Shown here: positions 8,588 through 17,491 of the stretch, piece by piece | Layout of the letters: every line of letters begins with the position of its first letter | Numbering within the stretch: position 1 is the stretch's first letter | Source: Pelagimonas sp. | Lineage (GTDB): Bacteria > Pseudomonadota > Alphaproteobacteria > Rhodobacterales > Rhodobacteraceae | Length of the DNA stretch: 64,000 nt | Reading direction: 5' to 3' | NCBI GenBank assembly: GCA_025210345.1 | Contig: JAOARX010000024.1 | Location: 62,001 to 126,000 of the forward strand | Program-made: the position numbers and the translations under genes | The notes under the pieces: generated by a model | Told to the model about the DNA's origin: nothing | Databases searched by the model: none | What the model saw: only the letters and a program-made list of their open reading frames with translations

Positions 8588-9095
8588 ACCGTGCCTCCCT
8601 TGGCCAGGTCTGCGGCGAAACCGCATAGGACACATATAGCGGATGGCGCGGGTGGCCTGCTTTGGTCAGCCCCAAATGCCGCACATCCCCGTCCAGCACA
8701 GGCGCCACGCGCCGCCCCTGCCCCAGCAGATCCCCATGCGCGCCCCAACCCGCGATGGTCATGGCGCTGCCCTGTGTCCACCGATGCAAAAGCGCGGTGT
8801 TCTCAGGCCCCTCGGGATCTTCTGCACGCTTGAGATCTTTGGGATGCGTGGCGCGAAACGCAAACAGGTTGGCGATCCGCATCGCGCCAAATCCCAGCTG
8901 CACAGCCCGCCGCTGGCAGCGTTCGATGGTTGGATCGTTCCTCAGTTCGGTGGCTGTCGACGGGTTCAGCATCACATAGGTGACCCAGGGCCGAGTCTCA
9001 TCCCAGATCCGTTCCAGCCCATAGCGATATCGCTCGCAGGGCGAGTATAACGCCCGGCTGCGCTGACCCTCATTTTCAAACACCCGTTCCAACAT
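8580..9095 (-). CDS. DUF1643 family protein
   Basis: This 171-residue protein contains the DUF1643 signature: CERYRYGLERIWD, then YVMLNPSTATELRNDPTIER, CQRRAVQLGFGAMRIANLFA and a GWGAHG segment. The family is widespread and small; its biochemical role is not established. I start at MLERVFENEG (9095), which matches the usual family start; a GTG at 9155 would add 20 non-conserved residues. It leads a two-gene unit with the DUF5665 gene and is divergent from the PLP dehydratase at 9199. Confidence 0.8.
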   Translation of the reverse strand: MLERVFENEGQRSRALYSPCERYRYGLERIWDETRPWVTYVMLNPSTATELRNDPTIERCQRRAVQLGFGAMRIANLFAFRATHPKDLKRAEDPEGPENTALLHRWTQGSAMTIAGWGAHGDLLGQGRRVAPVLDGDVRHLGLTKAGHPRHPLYVSYAVSPQTWPREARYD

Positions 9096-9198
9096 GGCGG
9101 CAGGCTGCCCTCTGCCAGCCTTGCGCGCAAGTCCGATTTGATCGGTTGACAGCACTGCGATGCCGCGCCCCTATGGCCGCAACGCAATAGGAGCCCCC

Positions 9199-10179
9199 AT
9201 GCAGCCCACCGTGACCATCGACTTGATTGCCGCAGCCCGGACCCGCCTTGCCGGGCATGCCCTGAAAACACCGCTGCTGTCGTCGCCGCATCTTGATGAC
9301 ATCGCCGGGCGGCGGGTGCTGATCAAGGCGGAATGCCTGCAACACACGGGCAGTTTCAAGTTTCGCGGGGCCTGGTCTGCGATTTCGGCCCTGTCAGACC
9401 AAACCCGTTCGCGCGGCATCCTGGCCTATTCTTCCGGCAACCATGCGCAGGGCATCGCCATGGCGGCCCGCGCATTTGGCGTGCCCGCCGTCATCATCAT
9501 GCCATCAGATGCCCCCGCGCCCAAGATCCAAGGCACGCGCGCCCTGGGTGGCGAGGTGGTGCTGTATGACCGCGCCAATGAGAGCCGCGAAGAGATCGGG
9601 GAAAGCCTGGCGTTGGATCGCGGCCTGACCCTGATCCGACCCTATGACGATCCACAGGTCATCGCGGGCCAGGGCACCTGCGGACTTGAGATCGCAGAGC
9701 AGGCGTCTGAACTGGGGATCCAACAGGCCGATGTGATCGTGTGCTGCGGCGGGGGTGGCCTGACGTCGGGCATTGCCCTAGCGCTTGAGGCCCATGCCCC
9801 CGGCCTGCGCGTCCGCCCGGCCGAGCCAGAGGGGTTCGACGATGTCGCCCGTTCGCTGCGCTCGGGGAAACGCGAAACCAACGCAGCGCAATCTGGGGGT
9901 CTTTGCGATGCGATCCTCACGCCCAGCCCGGGTGAACTGACGTTTCCAATCCTGCATCGCCTGTGCGGTCCGGGGCTTGTTGCCACGGACGACGAAGCCT
10001 TGCGTGCCATGTCCCTGGCATTTCAACACCTCAACGTCGTGGCCGAGCCCGGCGGCGCCATCGCGCTGGCGGCGGCGTTGTTTCGCAAGTCAGAAATCGA
10101 AAGTGACACCGTGATCTGCACCATCTCAGGCGGCAATGCCGCCCCCGAGATTTTTGCACGCGCAATCACACGGCACTAA
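9199..10179 (+). CDS. PLP-dependent threonine/serine dehydratase-like enzyme
   Basis: 326 residues, fold-type II PLP enzyme. The PLP lysine lies in TGSFKFRGA, the substrate loop is SSGNHAQG, and the phosphate-binding loop is GGGGLTSG. The length matches catabolic threonine ammonia-lyases and serine racemase-like enzymes; biosynthetic IlvA would carry an extra C-terminal regulatory domain, absent here. Likely reaction: deamination of L-threonine or L-serine (or hydroxyaspartate) to the 2-oxo acid. The ATG follows an AGGAG site. A long inverted repeat follows the stop codon. Confidence 0.8.
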   Translation: MQPTVTIDLIAAARTRLAGHALKTPLLSSPHLDDIAGRRVLIKAECLQHTGSFKFRGAWSAISALSDQTRSRGILAYSSGNHAQGIAMAARAFGVPAVIIMPSDAPAPKIQGTRALGGEVVLYDRANESREEIGESLALDRGLTLIRPYDDPQVIAGQGTCGLEIAEQASELGIQQADVIVCCGGGGLTSGIALALEAHAPGLRVRPAEPEGFDDVARSLRSGKRETNAAQSGGLCDAILTPSPGELTFPILHRLCGPGLVATDDEALRAMSLAFQHLNVVAEPGGAIALAAALFRKSEIESDTVICTISGGNAAPEIFARAITRH

Positions 10180-10221
10180 TCCCAAAAGCCCTGCGTTTGG
10201 TGGTTCTGACAGCGCAGTTTT

Positions 10222-10283
10222 GGATATTTACAAAGAGATGAAACAGGCGCCGCGCCCGGGGCTTCATCTCTTCAAAAATATCC
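10222..10283. repeat. inverted pair of the dispersed GGATATTT repeat, probable bidirectional terminator
   Basis: GGATATTTACAAAGAGATGA (from 10222, arm to 10242) pairs with the reversed copy at 10263-10283 over about 21 bp with few mismatches, around a GC-rich 20-base loop. It sits exactly between two convergent genes, so it can serve as terminator for both. The arm is the same motif found singly near 25814, 53268, 53457 and 57783. Confidence 0.75.
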
Positions 10284-10304
10284 ATATGCGCCGCCAAAGC
10301 CCGC

Positions 10305-10487
10305 TCAGTCGTCGAGTTTGCGCGCTTCGTCGACCAGCATGACCGGGATCCCATCACGGATCGGAAACGCCAACCCGGCGCCTTTACTGATCAGCTCTTG
10401 CGCCTGTGCGTCATAGGTCAGCCGTCCCTGCGTCACCGGGCAGATCAGGGCCTCCAGCATCCGGCGATCAAACAAAACGTCGCTCAT
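10305..10487 (-). CDS. Trm112 family protein
   Basis: A 60-residue protein of the Trm112/YcaR family: [20 protein letters not shown], then a hydrophobic core and [13 protein letters not shown]. Trm112 proteins are small partners that stabilise methyltransferases; only one of the classical zinc cysteines is kept here. Its start overlaps the LON-domain stop by 4 bases (ATGA), so it is the last gene of the CnoX-LON-Trm112 unit. Confidence 0.85.
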   Translation of the reverse strand: MSDVLFDRRMLEALICPVTQGRLTYDAQAQELISKGAGLAFPIRDGIPVMLVDEARKLDD

Positions 10488-11125
10488 TGCAGCACATCCT
10501 TTTCACCACCCCGCAGGGCATATTCCATCAAGGTCACCAGGGTCTCGCGCCGCGTCGCCAGGGACGGTGCCTCAAGCAGGGCCTGTTTGTCCTCTGGACC
10601 GAAATCCAGCAGCATCGAAAGCGAATTCACCAGCAGTTCGTCATCTGCATCTTCGAGCGTTTTCCAATCCGCCTCGACGTCGCGCGCGCGAAAAAACCGA
10701 TCCAGCAACGCCAAAAAGGCCGCGCGGTCAAAGCTCTGATCGCGCCGCTGGCTAGAGCGATCGCGCTCAAACCCGTCAAACGAGACCTGACAACGCCGGT
10801 AGGGGCTGAACCCCTCGATCTCTTGTACTATCCGGAAACGAGAGATCCCCGACAGCGTGATCAGATAGCGCCCATCATCGGTTTCCGTGAAATGGCTTAC
10901 ACGGCCCGCGCATCCGATCACATGCAACCCGTGCCCCCCGCGCCCTTCGACCTCATTGGGCTGGATCATGCCGATCAAGCGCGCATCCGTTTTCAGACAA
11001 TCCTCAAGCATCGCCAGATAGCGGGGCTCAAAGATCTGCAACGGCAGGCGGGCACGGGGCAGCAGCAGCGCCCCGGTCAAGGGAAACACCGGCAGCACAT
11101 CCGGCAGGTCTTTGGTCCAACTCAT
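10484..11125 (-). CDS. LON substrate-binding domain protein
   Basis: 213 residues, almost entirely a Lon N-terminal (PUA-like) substrate-binding domain: [43 protein letters not shown] and [13 protein letters not shown]. There is no AAA+ or protease domain, so it cannot degrade protein itself. The usual guess is an adaptor or chaperone-like role. It lies 27 bases after the CnoX-like gene and overlaps Trm112 by 4 bases. Confidence 0.85.
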   Translation of the reverse strand: MSWTKDLPDVLPVFPLTGALLLPRARLPLQIFEPRYLAMLEDCLKTDARLIGMIQPNEVEGRGGHGLHVIGCAGRVSHFTETDDGRYLITLSGISRFRIVQEIEGFSPYRRCQVSFDGFERDRSSQRRDQSFDRAAFLALLDRFFRARDVEADWKTLEDADDELLVNSLSMLLDFGPEDKQALLEAPSLATRRETLVTLMEYALRGGEKDVLQ

Positions 11126-11152
11126 GGGGTCAGCCTAGCGCGAAACGCGGGA

Positions 11153-12061
11153 TCAGGCAAAGATCATGCTTGAGAGTTTGCGGCGCCCGTTCAGCACCAC
11201 GGGGTCATTGGCTTTGAGCGCATCGAAAATGGTGAACAGCTGCGTCTTGGCCGCGCCATCGTTCCATTCTCGATCCCGGCGGAACAGCTCCAGCAATTGC
11301 GCAACCGCGCCCTCGGCGTCGCCGGATGCGTGCAGCGCCTGCGCCAGATCGAACCGCGCCTGGTGATCGTCCGCGTTGGCCTCAACCTGGGCTTTCAACT
11401 CGGCCACGGGGCCCGCGTCGGCCGCCTGCTTGGCCAGTTCAAGCTGCGCATGGGCGGCCTCCAGCTCGGGTGTCGAAGAAATCTCGGCCGGGGCGCCGTT
11501 CAACACGGCTTCGGCCTGTTCCAGGTCCTCTGCCGCGATATAGGCCCGCACCAAGCCACCATAGGCCGCCGCGTGATTGGGCTCTTCGCCAAGGATCGCG
11601 GCAAAGGTTTCGGCCGCATCGATGGCTGCGCCCGCTTCGAGCATCTCTTCTGCCGCCGCCACAGCGTCATCCAACCCGCCCGAAGCATCGCCGCCAGATT
11701 TCTCAATCACACCGGCGATGAAGTTCTTCAGCTCGGATGCAGGCAGCGCGCCTTGGAACCCATCAATCGGCTGGCCCTGCCAGAACGCATAGACCGTCGG
11801 GATCGACTGGATCTGCATCTGGCCCGCGATCATCTGGGCTTCGTCGACGTTGATCTTGGCCATCTTGACCGCGCCTTTGGCGGCCATCACCTCGGCCTCA
11901 AGCGCGGGGCCCAGCGTCTTGCAGGGGCCGCACCACGGGGCCCAAAAATCCACGATCACCGGCACCTGTTGGGATGCCTCGACCACTTCGGCCATAAACT
12001 CCGCTTCGGTCACATCCTTGATCAAATCGCCAGCCGGGGCTGCGCCACCCAGTTCCATCAT
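11153..12061 (-). CDS. thioredoxin-TPR protein, CnoX (YbbN) family
   Basis: 302 residues. An N-terminal thioredoxin domain (about 15-120) carries the active site WCGPC with Cys44 and Cys47 and the cis-proline segment SIPTVYAFWQG. The C-terminal half (about 145-300) is an alpha-helical TPR-like region rich in Ala and Glu. This is the layout of CnoX chaperedoxins, which protect unfolded proteins from oxidation and hand them to GroEL or DnaK. E. coli CnoX lost the CxxC pair; here it is intact, so disulfide exchange is possible. The start at 12061 is preceded by GGCGGAG; a longer upstream frame has no ribosome site. Confidence 0.85.
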   Translation of the reverse strand: MMELGGAAPAGDLIKDVTEAEFMAEVVEASQQVPVIVDFWAPWCGPCKTLGPALEAEVMAAKGAVKMAKINVDEAQMIAGQMQIQSIPTVYAFWQGQPIDGFQGALPASELKNFIAGVIEKSGGDASGGLDDAVAAAEEMLEAGAAIDAAETFAAILGEEPNHAAAYGGLVRAYIAAEDLEQAEAVLNGAPAEISSTPELEAAHAQLELAKQAADAGPVAELKAQVEANADDHQARFDLAQALHASGDAEGAVAQLLELFRRDREWNDGAAKTQLFTIFDALKANDPVVLNGRRKLSSMIFA

Positions 12062-12332
12062 ATCTTTGTCTCCGCCTCTGGTTGCGGTTGCGTTGACATG
12101 TAGATGGATCAGAGCGGCCTGGGTTGCAAGGGGCACGACAGCGCAGCGCGTCCAACCGTCAAAACGCGCCTTCAGACTAGCCCCCGCGCAACGCAAGCCC
12201 GACCCGGCCCGCGTCATAAAAATTTCTCACGGTGAATGGCACGCCTGTTGGCGGGTTCAGAGCGAAATGTTCCTGTACCAGAACTTCGGCCACAATTTCA
12301 GCCAGACCTCTGCACAGCGGTTTTAGACGAGT

Positions 12333-13121
12333 TCAAAGATCGAACGTTGCGAATATCGGCGCGTGGTCGCTGGGCTTTTCCCAGCCACGTACATGGCGCA
12401 AAACACGGCTTGAATGCCCCGCATTGGCAATATCCGGCGTTGACCAGACATGATCCAGCCGCCGTCCCTTATCCGCAGCGTCCCAGTCTTTCGCGCGGTA
12501 GGACCACCAAGAGTACAGCAGACCTTCTGGGATGTCCTTGCGGGTGATGTCGATCCAGCCTGCGGCCTCTTGCACCTGTGCAAGATGTTCGACCTCGATG
12601 GGGGTGTGGCTGACGATATTCAGCAGCTTCTTGTGATCCCAGACGTCATCTTCGCGCGGGGCAATGTTCAAATCCCCGACCAGAATGGATTTTTCCGGGG
12701 CATTGGCGCGAAAGAAATCCCGCATCTCGGTCAGGTAGTCCAGCTTTTGACCGAATTTCACGTTCACTTCGCGATCGGGCACATCGCCCCCTGCGGGGAC
12801 ATAGAAATTGTGGATCGTGACCCCGTTTTCCAGTTTGCCCGCGATGTGACGCGCGTGACCCAATTCAGCGAAATCCTCGCGTCCGGCCTCTTGGATGGGC
12901 AGTTTCGACAAGATCGCAACGCCGTTATAGCCCTTTTGCCCATTCGCCACCATGTGGTGATACCCCGCCTCGGCAAAGACATCATGCGGGATCTTATCAA
13001 CCGGAGATTTGCATTCCTGCAAACACAACACATCCGGCCCCTCTTCGGCCATCAATTGCAAAACCAGGTCTTTGCGCAACCGCACCGAGTTGATGTTCCA
13101 GGTGGCAAGGGTAAAGGACAT
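12333..13121 (-). CDS. xth: exodeoxyribonuclease III
   Basis: 262 residues, complete exonuclease III/AP endonuclease of the EEP fold. Visible motifs are TWNINSVRLR at the N-terminus, LCLQECK (metal-binding Glu), GYNGVAILSK, VGDLNIAP (catalytic Asp/Asn), the RLDHVWST stretch and the final SDHAPIFA (catalytic Asp-His). It repairs abasic sites and 3'-blocked ends. The ATG follows a CAGGAG site. The frame stays open for 48 more codons after the TGA, noted separately. Confidence 0.95.
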   Translation of the reverse strand: MSFTLATWNINSVRLRKDLVLQLMAEEGPDVLCLQECKSPVDKIPHDVFAEAGYHHMVANGQKGYNGVAILSKLPIQEAGREDFAELGHARHIAGKLENGVTIHNFYVPAGGDVPDREVNVKFGQKLDYLTEMRDFFRANAPEKSILVGDLNIAPREDDVWDHKKLLNIVSHTPIEVEHLAQVQEAAGWIDITRKDIPEGLLYSWWSYRAKDWDAADKGRRLDHVWSTPDIANAGHSSRVLRHVRGWEKPSDHAPIFATFDL

Positions 13122-13281
13122 GGCGGGCTCCTGTGCGAAGGTGAACGGGGGCACCCTGACCAAGCAGGAACAAAAGCGCAACCCCGGATCTTGCGCATTC
13201 CGTCCCTCGGCCGTCCGCCCAGCAAAAAGGGCGCCCGCATCGGACGCCCCAAAAACCTGTTTTCCCAAATTTATTCCGGGA

Positions 13282-13935
13282 TCATTCCGGGTTCTTCGCC
13301 ATACGCAGGTAAGGCAGCTTGATATCCAGCTTGCCGTATTTCTCTTCTGCGGCGGAGTCGTCCAGCGACAGGGCAACCACCACGTCTTGGCCGTATTCCC
13401 AGTTCGCCGGGGTGGCCAGCGGCTGTTCATAGGTCCGCTGGAGCCCATCCAAAGCCCGCAGAATTTCGGCAAAGTTCCGACCCACGGACATGGGATAGGT
13501 CATCATCAGCTGCACCTTTTTGTTCGGTGCAATGATGAACACCGACCGCACGGTGGCGCTGTCTGCGGGGGTGCGGCCATCGGGCAGATAGGCGTCAGCC
13601 GGCAACATATCAAGCGCCTTGGCCACGGTCAGATCTTCGTCTGCGATGATCGGAAAGCCCGCAGGCGCGCCCGCGGTTTTTTCGATGTCACTTTTCCAGC
13701 CCTTGTGTTCATCGACACCATCAACCGAAATTCCCATCACCTTGGTGTTGCGCGCGTCCCATTCTTTGGCCAGCTGCGCCACCGCCCCGAACTCGGTGGT
13801 GCACACCGGGGTAAAGTCTTTGGGATGGCTGAACAAAATCGCCCATGCGTCGCCTTGCCAGTCATGCAAGGTCAGCTCACCCAAATCGGTGGTTACAGTA
13901 AGATTTGGAATTTCATCATTGATACGCAAAGCCAT
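13282..13935 (-). CDS. 1-Cys peroxiredoxin (Prx6/AhpC-TSA family)
   Basis: 217 residues. Peroxidatic Cys45 lies in FSHPKDFTPVCTTEF and the Prx6-specific C-terminal domain starts around NKKVQLMMTYPMSVGRN. No resolving cysteine is evident, as in 1-Cys enzymes. It reduces H2O2 and organic peroxides. The start is set by AAAGGTAGG before ATG 13935. It is monocistronic, divergent from an aldehyde dehydrogenase gene. Confidence 0.92.
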   Translation of the reverse strand: MALRINDEIPNLTVTTDLGELTLHDWQGDAWAILFSHPKDFTPVCTTEFGAVAQLAKEWDARNTKVMGISVDGVDEHKGWKSDIEKTAGAPAGFPIIADEDLTVAKALDMLPADAYLPDGRTPADSATVRSVFIIAPNKKVQLMMTYPMSVGRNFAEILRALDGLQRTYEQPLATPANWEYGQDVVVALSLDDSAAEEKYGKLDIKLPYLRMAKNPE

Positions 13936-14093
13936 GGGCCTACCTTTCCGTGGTATTTGTGAATTGCTTAGTTGATGCATAGGTAAGGCTCAATCAGCCA
14001 CTGTAAAGCCCTCTCTTGTCAGATCCCGCAAGGAGTGCCACAGTGCCCCGGAAATTTGATCAAAAACGGCCGCGACCCGGCCCGGAGGACAGC

Positions 14094-15530
14094 ATGATCG
14101 AAAAACGCCAGTTCTATATCAACGGCCAGTGGGTCGACCCGGTCACCCCGAATGATCACCATGTGATCAACCCCGCGACCGAAGAGCCCTGCGCAGTGAT
14201 CTCTCTTGGAAGTCAAGAAGATACCAATACTGCAATCGCAGCCGCCAAGGCCGCCCTGCCCGGCTGGATGGAGACCCCGGCCGAAGAGCGGATCGCGGCC
14301 CTGGAGCGGGTGTTTGACGCCTATCTGACACGGTCCGAGGATCTGGCGCAGGCCATGAGCCAAACCATGGGGGCGCCCATTGATCTGGCTCGGACCAGCC
14401 AGGTTGGCGCGGGCAGCTATCATCTGAAAAACTTCATTCGTGCCGCCAAGGCCTTTGAGTGGGAACGCCCGCTTTCGGATCGCGCGCCGGACACCATGAT
14501 CCTGCACGAACCCGTGGGCGTTTGCGCGCTGATCACCCCGTGGAACTGGCCGATGAACCAGGTCACGCTCAAGGTGGGGGCCGCATTGGTTGCGGGCAAC
14601 ACGATGGTGTTGAAACCCTCCGAGGAAACGCCGCTGGACGCGATGATCTTTGCGGAAATCATGGATGCCGCCGACCTGCCGCCGGGTGTGTTCAACCTTG
14701 TGAACGGCGATGGCGTGGGCGTGGGCACGCAGCTGACCACCCATAAAGATGTCGATATGGTGTCCTTCACCGGCTCAACCCGCGCGGGCACGCTCATTTC
14801 CAAGGCCGCCGCCGATACGATCAAGCGCGTTCATCTGGAACTGGGGGGCAAGGGGGCGAACCTTGTCTTTGCGGATGCGGATGAAAAGGCGGTCAAACGC
14901 TCTGTGCTTCACATGATGCAGAACACCGGCCAAAGCTGTAATGCGCCGTCGCGGATGTTGGTGGAATCCTCGGTCTACGACAAGGTCGTCGAAGAAGCCG
15001 CAGCCGTCGCCAGCAAGGTCCAGGTTGGTCCCTCGTCGGAAGAAGGCCGCCACATCGGCCCCGTCGTGAACGAAGCGCAGTGGAACAAGATCCAGGGGTT
15101 GATCCAAAAGGGCATCGACGAAGGCGCCCGCCTGGTCGCCGGGGGGACGGGCCGCCCGGATGGGTTGAACAAAGGCTTTTACGTACGCCCGACCGTGTTC
15201 GCCGATGTGACCAACGACATGACCATCGCCCAAGAGGAAATCTTTGGTCCGGTCATGGCAATCCTCAAATTCGAAAATGAGGACGAAGCCGTCGCGATCG
15301 CCAATGACACCGACTATGGCCTGACCAACTATGTGCAGTCACAAGATCAGGCGCGCTGTAACCGCCTGTCGCGCAAGCTGCGCTCGGGCATGGTGGAAAT
15401 GAACGGGGTTGGCCGCGGCGCGGGCGCTCCGTTTGGTGGCATGAAGATGTCCGGCAATGGCCGCGAAGGCGGCAGCTGGGGCATTCACGACTTTGTCGAG
15501 ATCAAAGCCGTCTCAGGCTGGGCTGAATAA
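14094..15530 (+). CDS. aldehyde dehydrogenase family protein
   Basis: 478 residues, complete NAD(P)-dependent aldehyde dehydrogenase. Visible motifs are the cofactor segment ITPWNWPMNQ, the FTGSTRAG turn, the general-base glutamate in LELGGKGAN, the nucleophile Cys in NTGQSCNAPSR and the EEIFGPVM stretch. GGAGGACA precedes ATG 14094. The substrate is not identifiable from sequence. A terminator follows at 15555. Confidence 0.9.
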   Translation: MIEKRQFYINGQWVDPVTPNDHHVINPATEEPCAVISLGSQEDTNTAIAAAKAALPGWMETPAEERIAALERVFDAYLTRSEDLAQAMSQTMGAPIDLARTSQVGAGSYHLKNFIRAAKAFEWERPLSDRAPDTMILHEPVGVCALITPWNWPMNQVTLKVGAALVAGNTMVLKPSEETPLDAMIFAEIMDAADLPPGVFNLVNGDGVGVGTQLTTHKDVDMVSFTGSTRAGTLISKAAADTIKRVHLELGGKGANLVFADADEKAVKRSVLHMMQNTGQSCNAPSRMLVESSVYDKVVEEAAAVASKVQVGPSSEEGRHIGPVVNEAQWNKIQGLIQKGIDEGARLVAGGTGRPDGLNKGFYVRPTVFADVTNDMTIAQEEIFGPVMAILKFENEDEAVAIANDTDYGLTNYVQSQDQARCNRLSRKLRSGMVEMNGVGRGAGAPFGGMKMSGNGREGGSWGIHDFVEIKAVSGWAE

Positions 15531-15554
15531 GCCAACTGGCCAAATTCGCAACAC

Positions 15555-15589
15555 AACACCCGCGCCAGTCCGCTGTCGCGGGTGTTTTC
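15555..15589 (+). terminator. rho-independent terminator after aldehyde dehydrogenase gene
   Basis: AACACCCGCG (15555-15564) pairs with CGCGGGTGTT (15577-15586) over 10 bp around a 12-base loop, followed by TTTC. Confidence 0.85.
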
Positions 15590-15626
15590 ATCTGTCGCTC
15601 AGGCTCATCCTCAGGCGCGTTTCAAT

Positions 15627-15956
15627 TCAGCCCTTGATCACCGGCTGCACCCCATCCGGCCAGGCGTCCACGCAATAGCGAAGATAGGCGAGGATAATCC
15701 TGTCACACAGGGCGGCAAAGGTGATGTTATCTTGGCGAACAAACCGCTGGAAAACAAACTTGGCCTCTATCTCGACCTGCCCAAAGGCAAAAACGACATG
15801 CGTAAGATCCGCAACCATCAGTTTTATATTTCGAAAATTTTTTCGATCCACAGGTGTTGTGACCGATCCCTTGGCCAACCCCCAGGCAAAGACCACGCGG
15901 ATCGGTTTGACGCGCAATTTGAAAGGCAGAGCAACGCGGCTGATTACACTGGGCAC
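15627..15956 (-). CDS. conserved-looking hypothetical protein
   Basis: 109 residues with even composition and hydrophobic/charged patterning (RVVFAWGLAKGSVTTPVDRK, LMVADLTHVVFAFGQVEIEA), more protein-like than the overlapping plus-strand frames. I do not recognise a domain. The only start in frame is a GTG at 15956 with an AGGAG about 20 bases upstream, so the exact start is uncertain. It is on the same strand as rluA, 86 bases downstream of it. Confidence 0.5.
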   Translation of the reverse strand: MPSVISRVALPFKLRVKPIRVVFAWGLAKGSVTTPVDRKNFRNIKLMVADLTHVVFAFGQVEIEAKFVFQRFVRQDNITFAALCDRIILAYLRYCVDAWPDGVQPVIKG

Positions 15957-16042
15957 AAAGCCGCGGATATGGGAACTCCTACAACGAGGATACTCATGCG
16001 GGCGTCACCGCCCTATGCACAAACACTTTGTGACATTGCCGC

Positions 16043-16690
16043 TTAAAAATCTGCTTTTGCACGAAATTTCATCCCACGCCCGGTTTCGGGGTGGTTCACC
16101 CGCAATTCCTCTGCATGCAGCATCATGCGGGGAAACTGATCTGCGGTTTCAGGGGTGTAAAACACATCCCCAAGAATAGGATGCCCGATCGACAGCAAAT
16201 GAACCCGCAGTTGGTGGCTTCGTCCAGTGATCGGAAAAAGACGCAGGCGGCTTTCATCCTGTTTTGATTTCAACAGCTTCCAGTCAGTGACAGCGGGTTT
16301 CCCGGTCTCGTGACACACCATCTGGCGGGGGCGGTTGGGCCAATCAACGATCAGCGGCAGATCAATCTGCCCCTCTTTTTCCATCACCTGCCCCGCCACC
16401 CGCGCCACATAGGTTTTCTTGGTTTTGCGGGTCTCGAATTGCAGGTTGAGATGCTTTTGCGCATGGGCCGTCAGCGCGAAAACCATCACACCCGAGGTAT
16501 CGCGATCCAGCCGGTGCACCAACCGCACGGTCGGAAAGGCGATCTCTAGCCGCGTCAAAAGGCAATCCGCCAGTTCAGGCCCCTTGCCCGGCACCGACAA
16601 CAGCCCCGCGGGTTTGTTCACCAGCAACAGATCAGAGTCCTCGTGCAGGATTTCGATGGGGTCGGTCGGGGGATCGTAAAATGCGCTCAT
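16043..16690 (-). CDS. rluA: RluA-family pseudouridine synthase
   Basis: 215 residues: a catalytic pseudouridine synthase domain without an S4 domain. The catalytic Asp lies in VHRLDRDTSGVMVFA; other RluA motifs are VNKPAGLLSVPG, ITGRSHQLRVHL and HPILGD. Size and lack of S4 match RluA, which modifies U746 of 23S rRNA and U32 of some tRNAs; substrate assignment is by family similarity only. Confidence 0.88.
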   Translation of the reverse strand: MSAFYDPPTDPIEILHEDSDLLLVNKPAGLLSVPGKGPELADCLLTRLEIAFPTVRLVHRLDRDTSGVMVFALTAHAQKHLNLQFETRKTKKTYVARVAGQVMEKEGQIDLPLIVDWPNRPRQMVCHETGKPAVTDWKLLKSKQDESRLRLFPITGRSHQLRVHLLSIGHPILGDVFYTPETADQFPRMMLHAEELRVNHPETGRGMKFRAKADF

Positions 16691-16780
16691 GCGCGCTCCC
16701 TATCGGAACGGGCTGCGTCCCGCAACGTCGCGCTTGTCTCCACGTGATCTGTGGCCAAACCTGCGGCGAAAGGAGCCCAC

Positions 16781-17491
16781 ATGTTTGATCAGATCCTGCG
16801 CATCCCGCTTATCCCCCTTTTGGCGTATCAGGCCTTGCAGGTGCGCAAGACCGCGTTGAAATTGCCCGAAGCCACTGGTCCACGGTCCGGGCGTTTGGGA
16901 TCGGGCCCACCCTTGCGCCTATTGATCCTGGGGGACAGTGCGGGCGCGGGCGTCGGGGTTGACCAACAGGACCAGGCCCTGTCCGGGCAATTGTCCGCCC
17001 GGTTGGCGCAGGACTACGACGTGAGCTGGACGCTGGAGGCCACCACGGGCCACACCACGCAGAACGCGATAAAAAGATTGGACAATATCACAGGAGCGTT
17101 TGACGTGGTCATGACCTCATTGGGTGTGAACGATGTCACACGCGGGGTCTCGCAACGTCGGTTCATCCAACAGCAATCCCAATTGGTCGCTCGGCTGAGC
17201 GCAGAATTTCATGCGCGTTTGATCATCCTCAGCGCGGTGCCGGACATGGCCCTGTTCCCCGCGCTCCCACATCCACTGCGTTGGGTCCTGGGACAGCAAT
17301 CTCGGCGGCTTGATCGCGGCGTTGCACAGGTCGCTCAGGCGCTGCCGCAGGTGCGCCACCTGCGCCCCGAATTTGAACCGGACCCAAGCTTTGTCGCGCG
17401 CGATGGCTATCACCCGTCTGCCCAGGCCTATGCGCTGTGGGCAGAGATGTTGGCACGGGAAATCCGGGATCACTTTCCTGCGCGCATTTGA
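16781..17491 (+). CDS. SGNH/GDSL hydrolase
   Basis: 236 residues. The SGNH blocks are visible: ILGDSAGAGVGV (nucleophile Ser), the Gly in TTGHTTQNA, SLGVNDVT (Asn), and the catalytic Asp-His pair in RDGYHPSAQ. An N-terminal hydrophobic stretch may anchor it. Likely an esterase or acyl hydrolase with unknown substrate. The ATG follows AAAGGAG. Its 3' end overlaps the convergent rarD gene by 22 bases. Confidence 0.85.
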   Translation: MFDQILRIPLIPLLAYQALQVRKTALKLPEATGPRSGRLGSGPPLRLLILGDSAGAGVGVDQQDQALSGQLSARLAQDYDVSWTLEATTGHTTQNAIKRLDNITGAFDVVMTSLGVNDVTRGVSQRRFIQQQSQLVARLSAEFHARLIILSAVPDMALFPALPHPLRWVLGQQSRRLDRGVAQVAQALPQVRHLRPEFEPDPSFVARDGYHPSAQAYALWAEMLAREIRDHFPARI

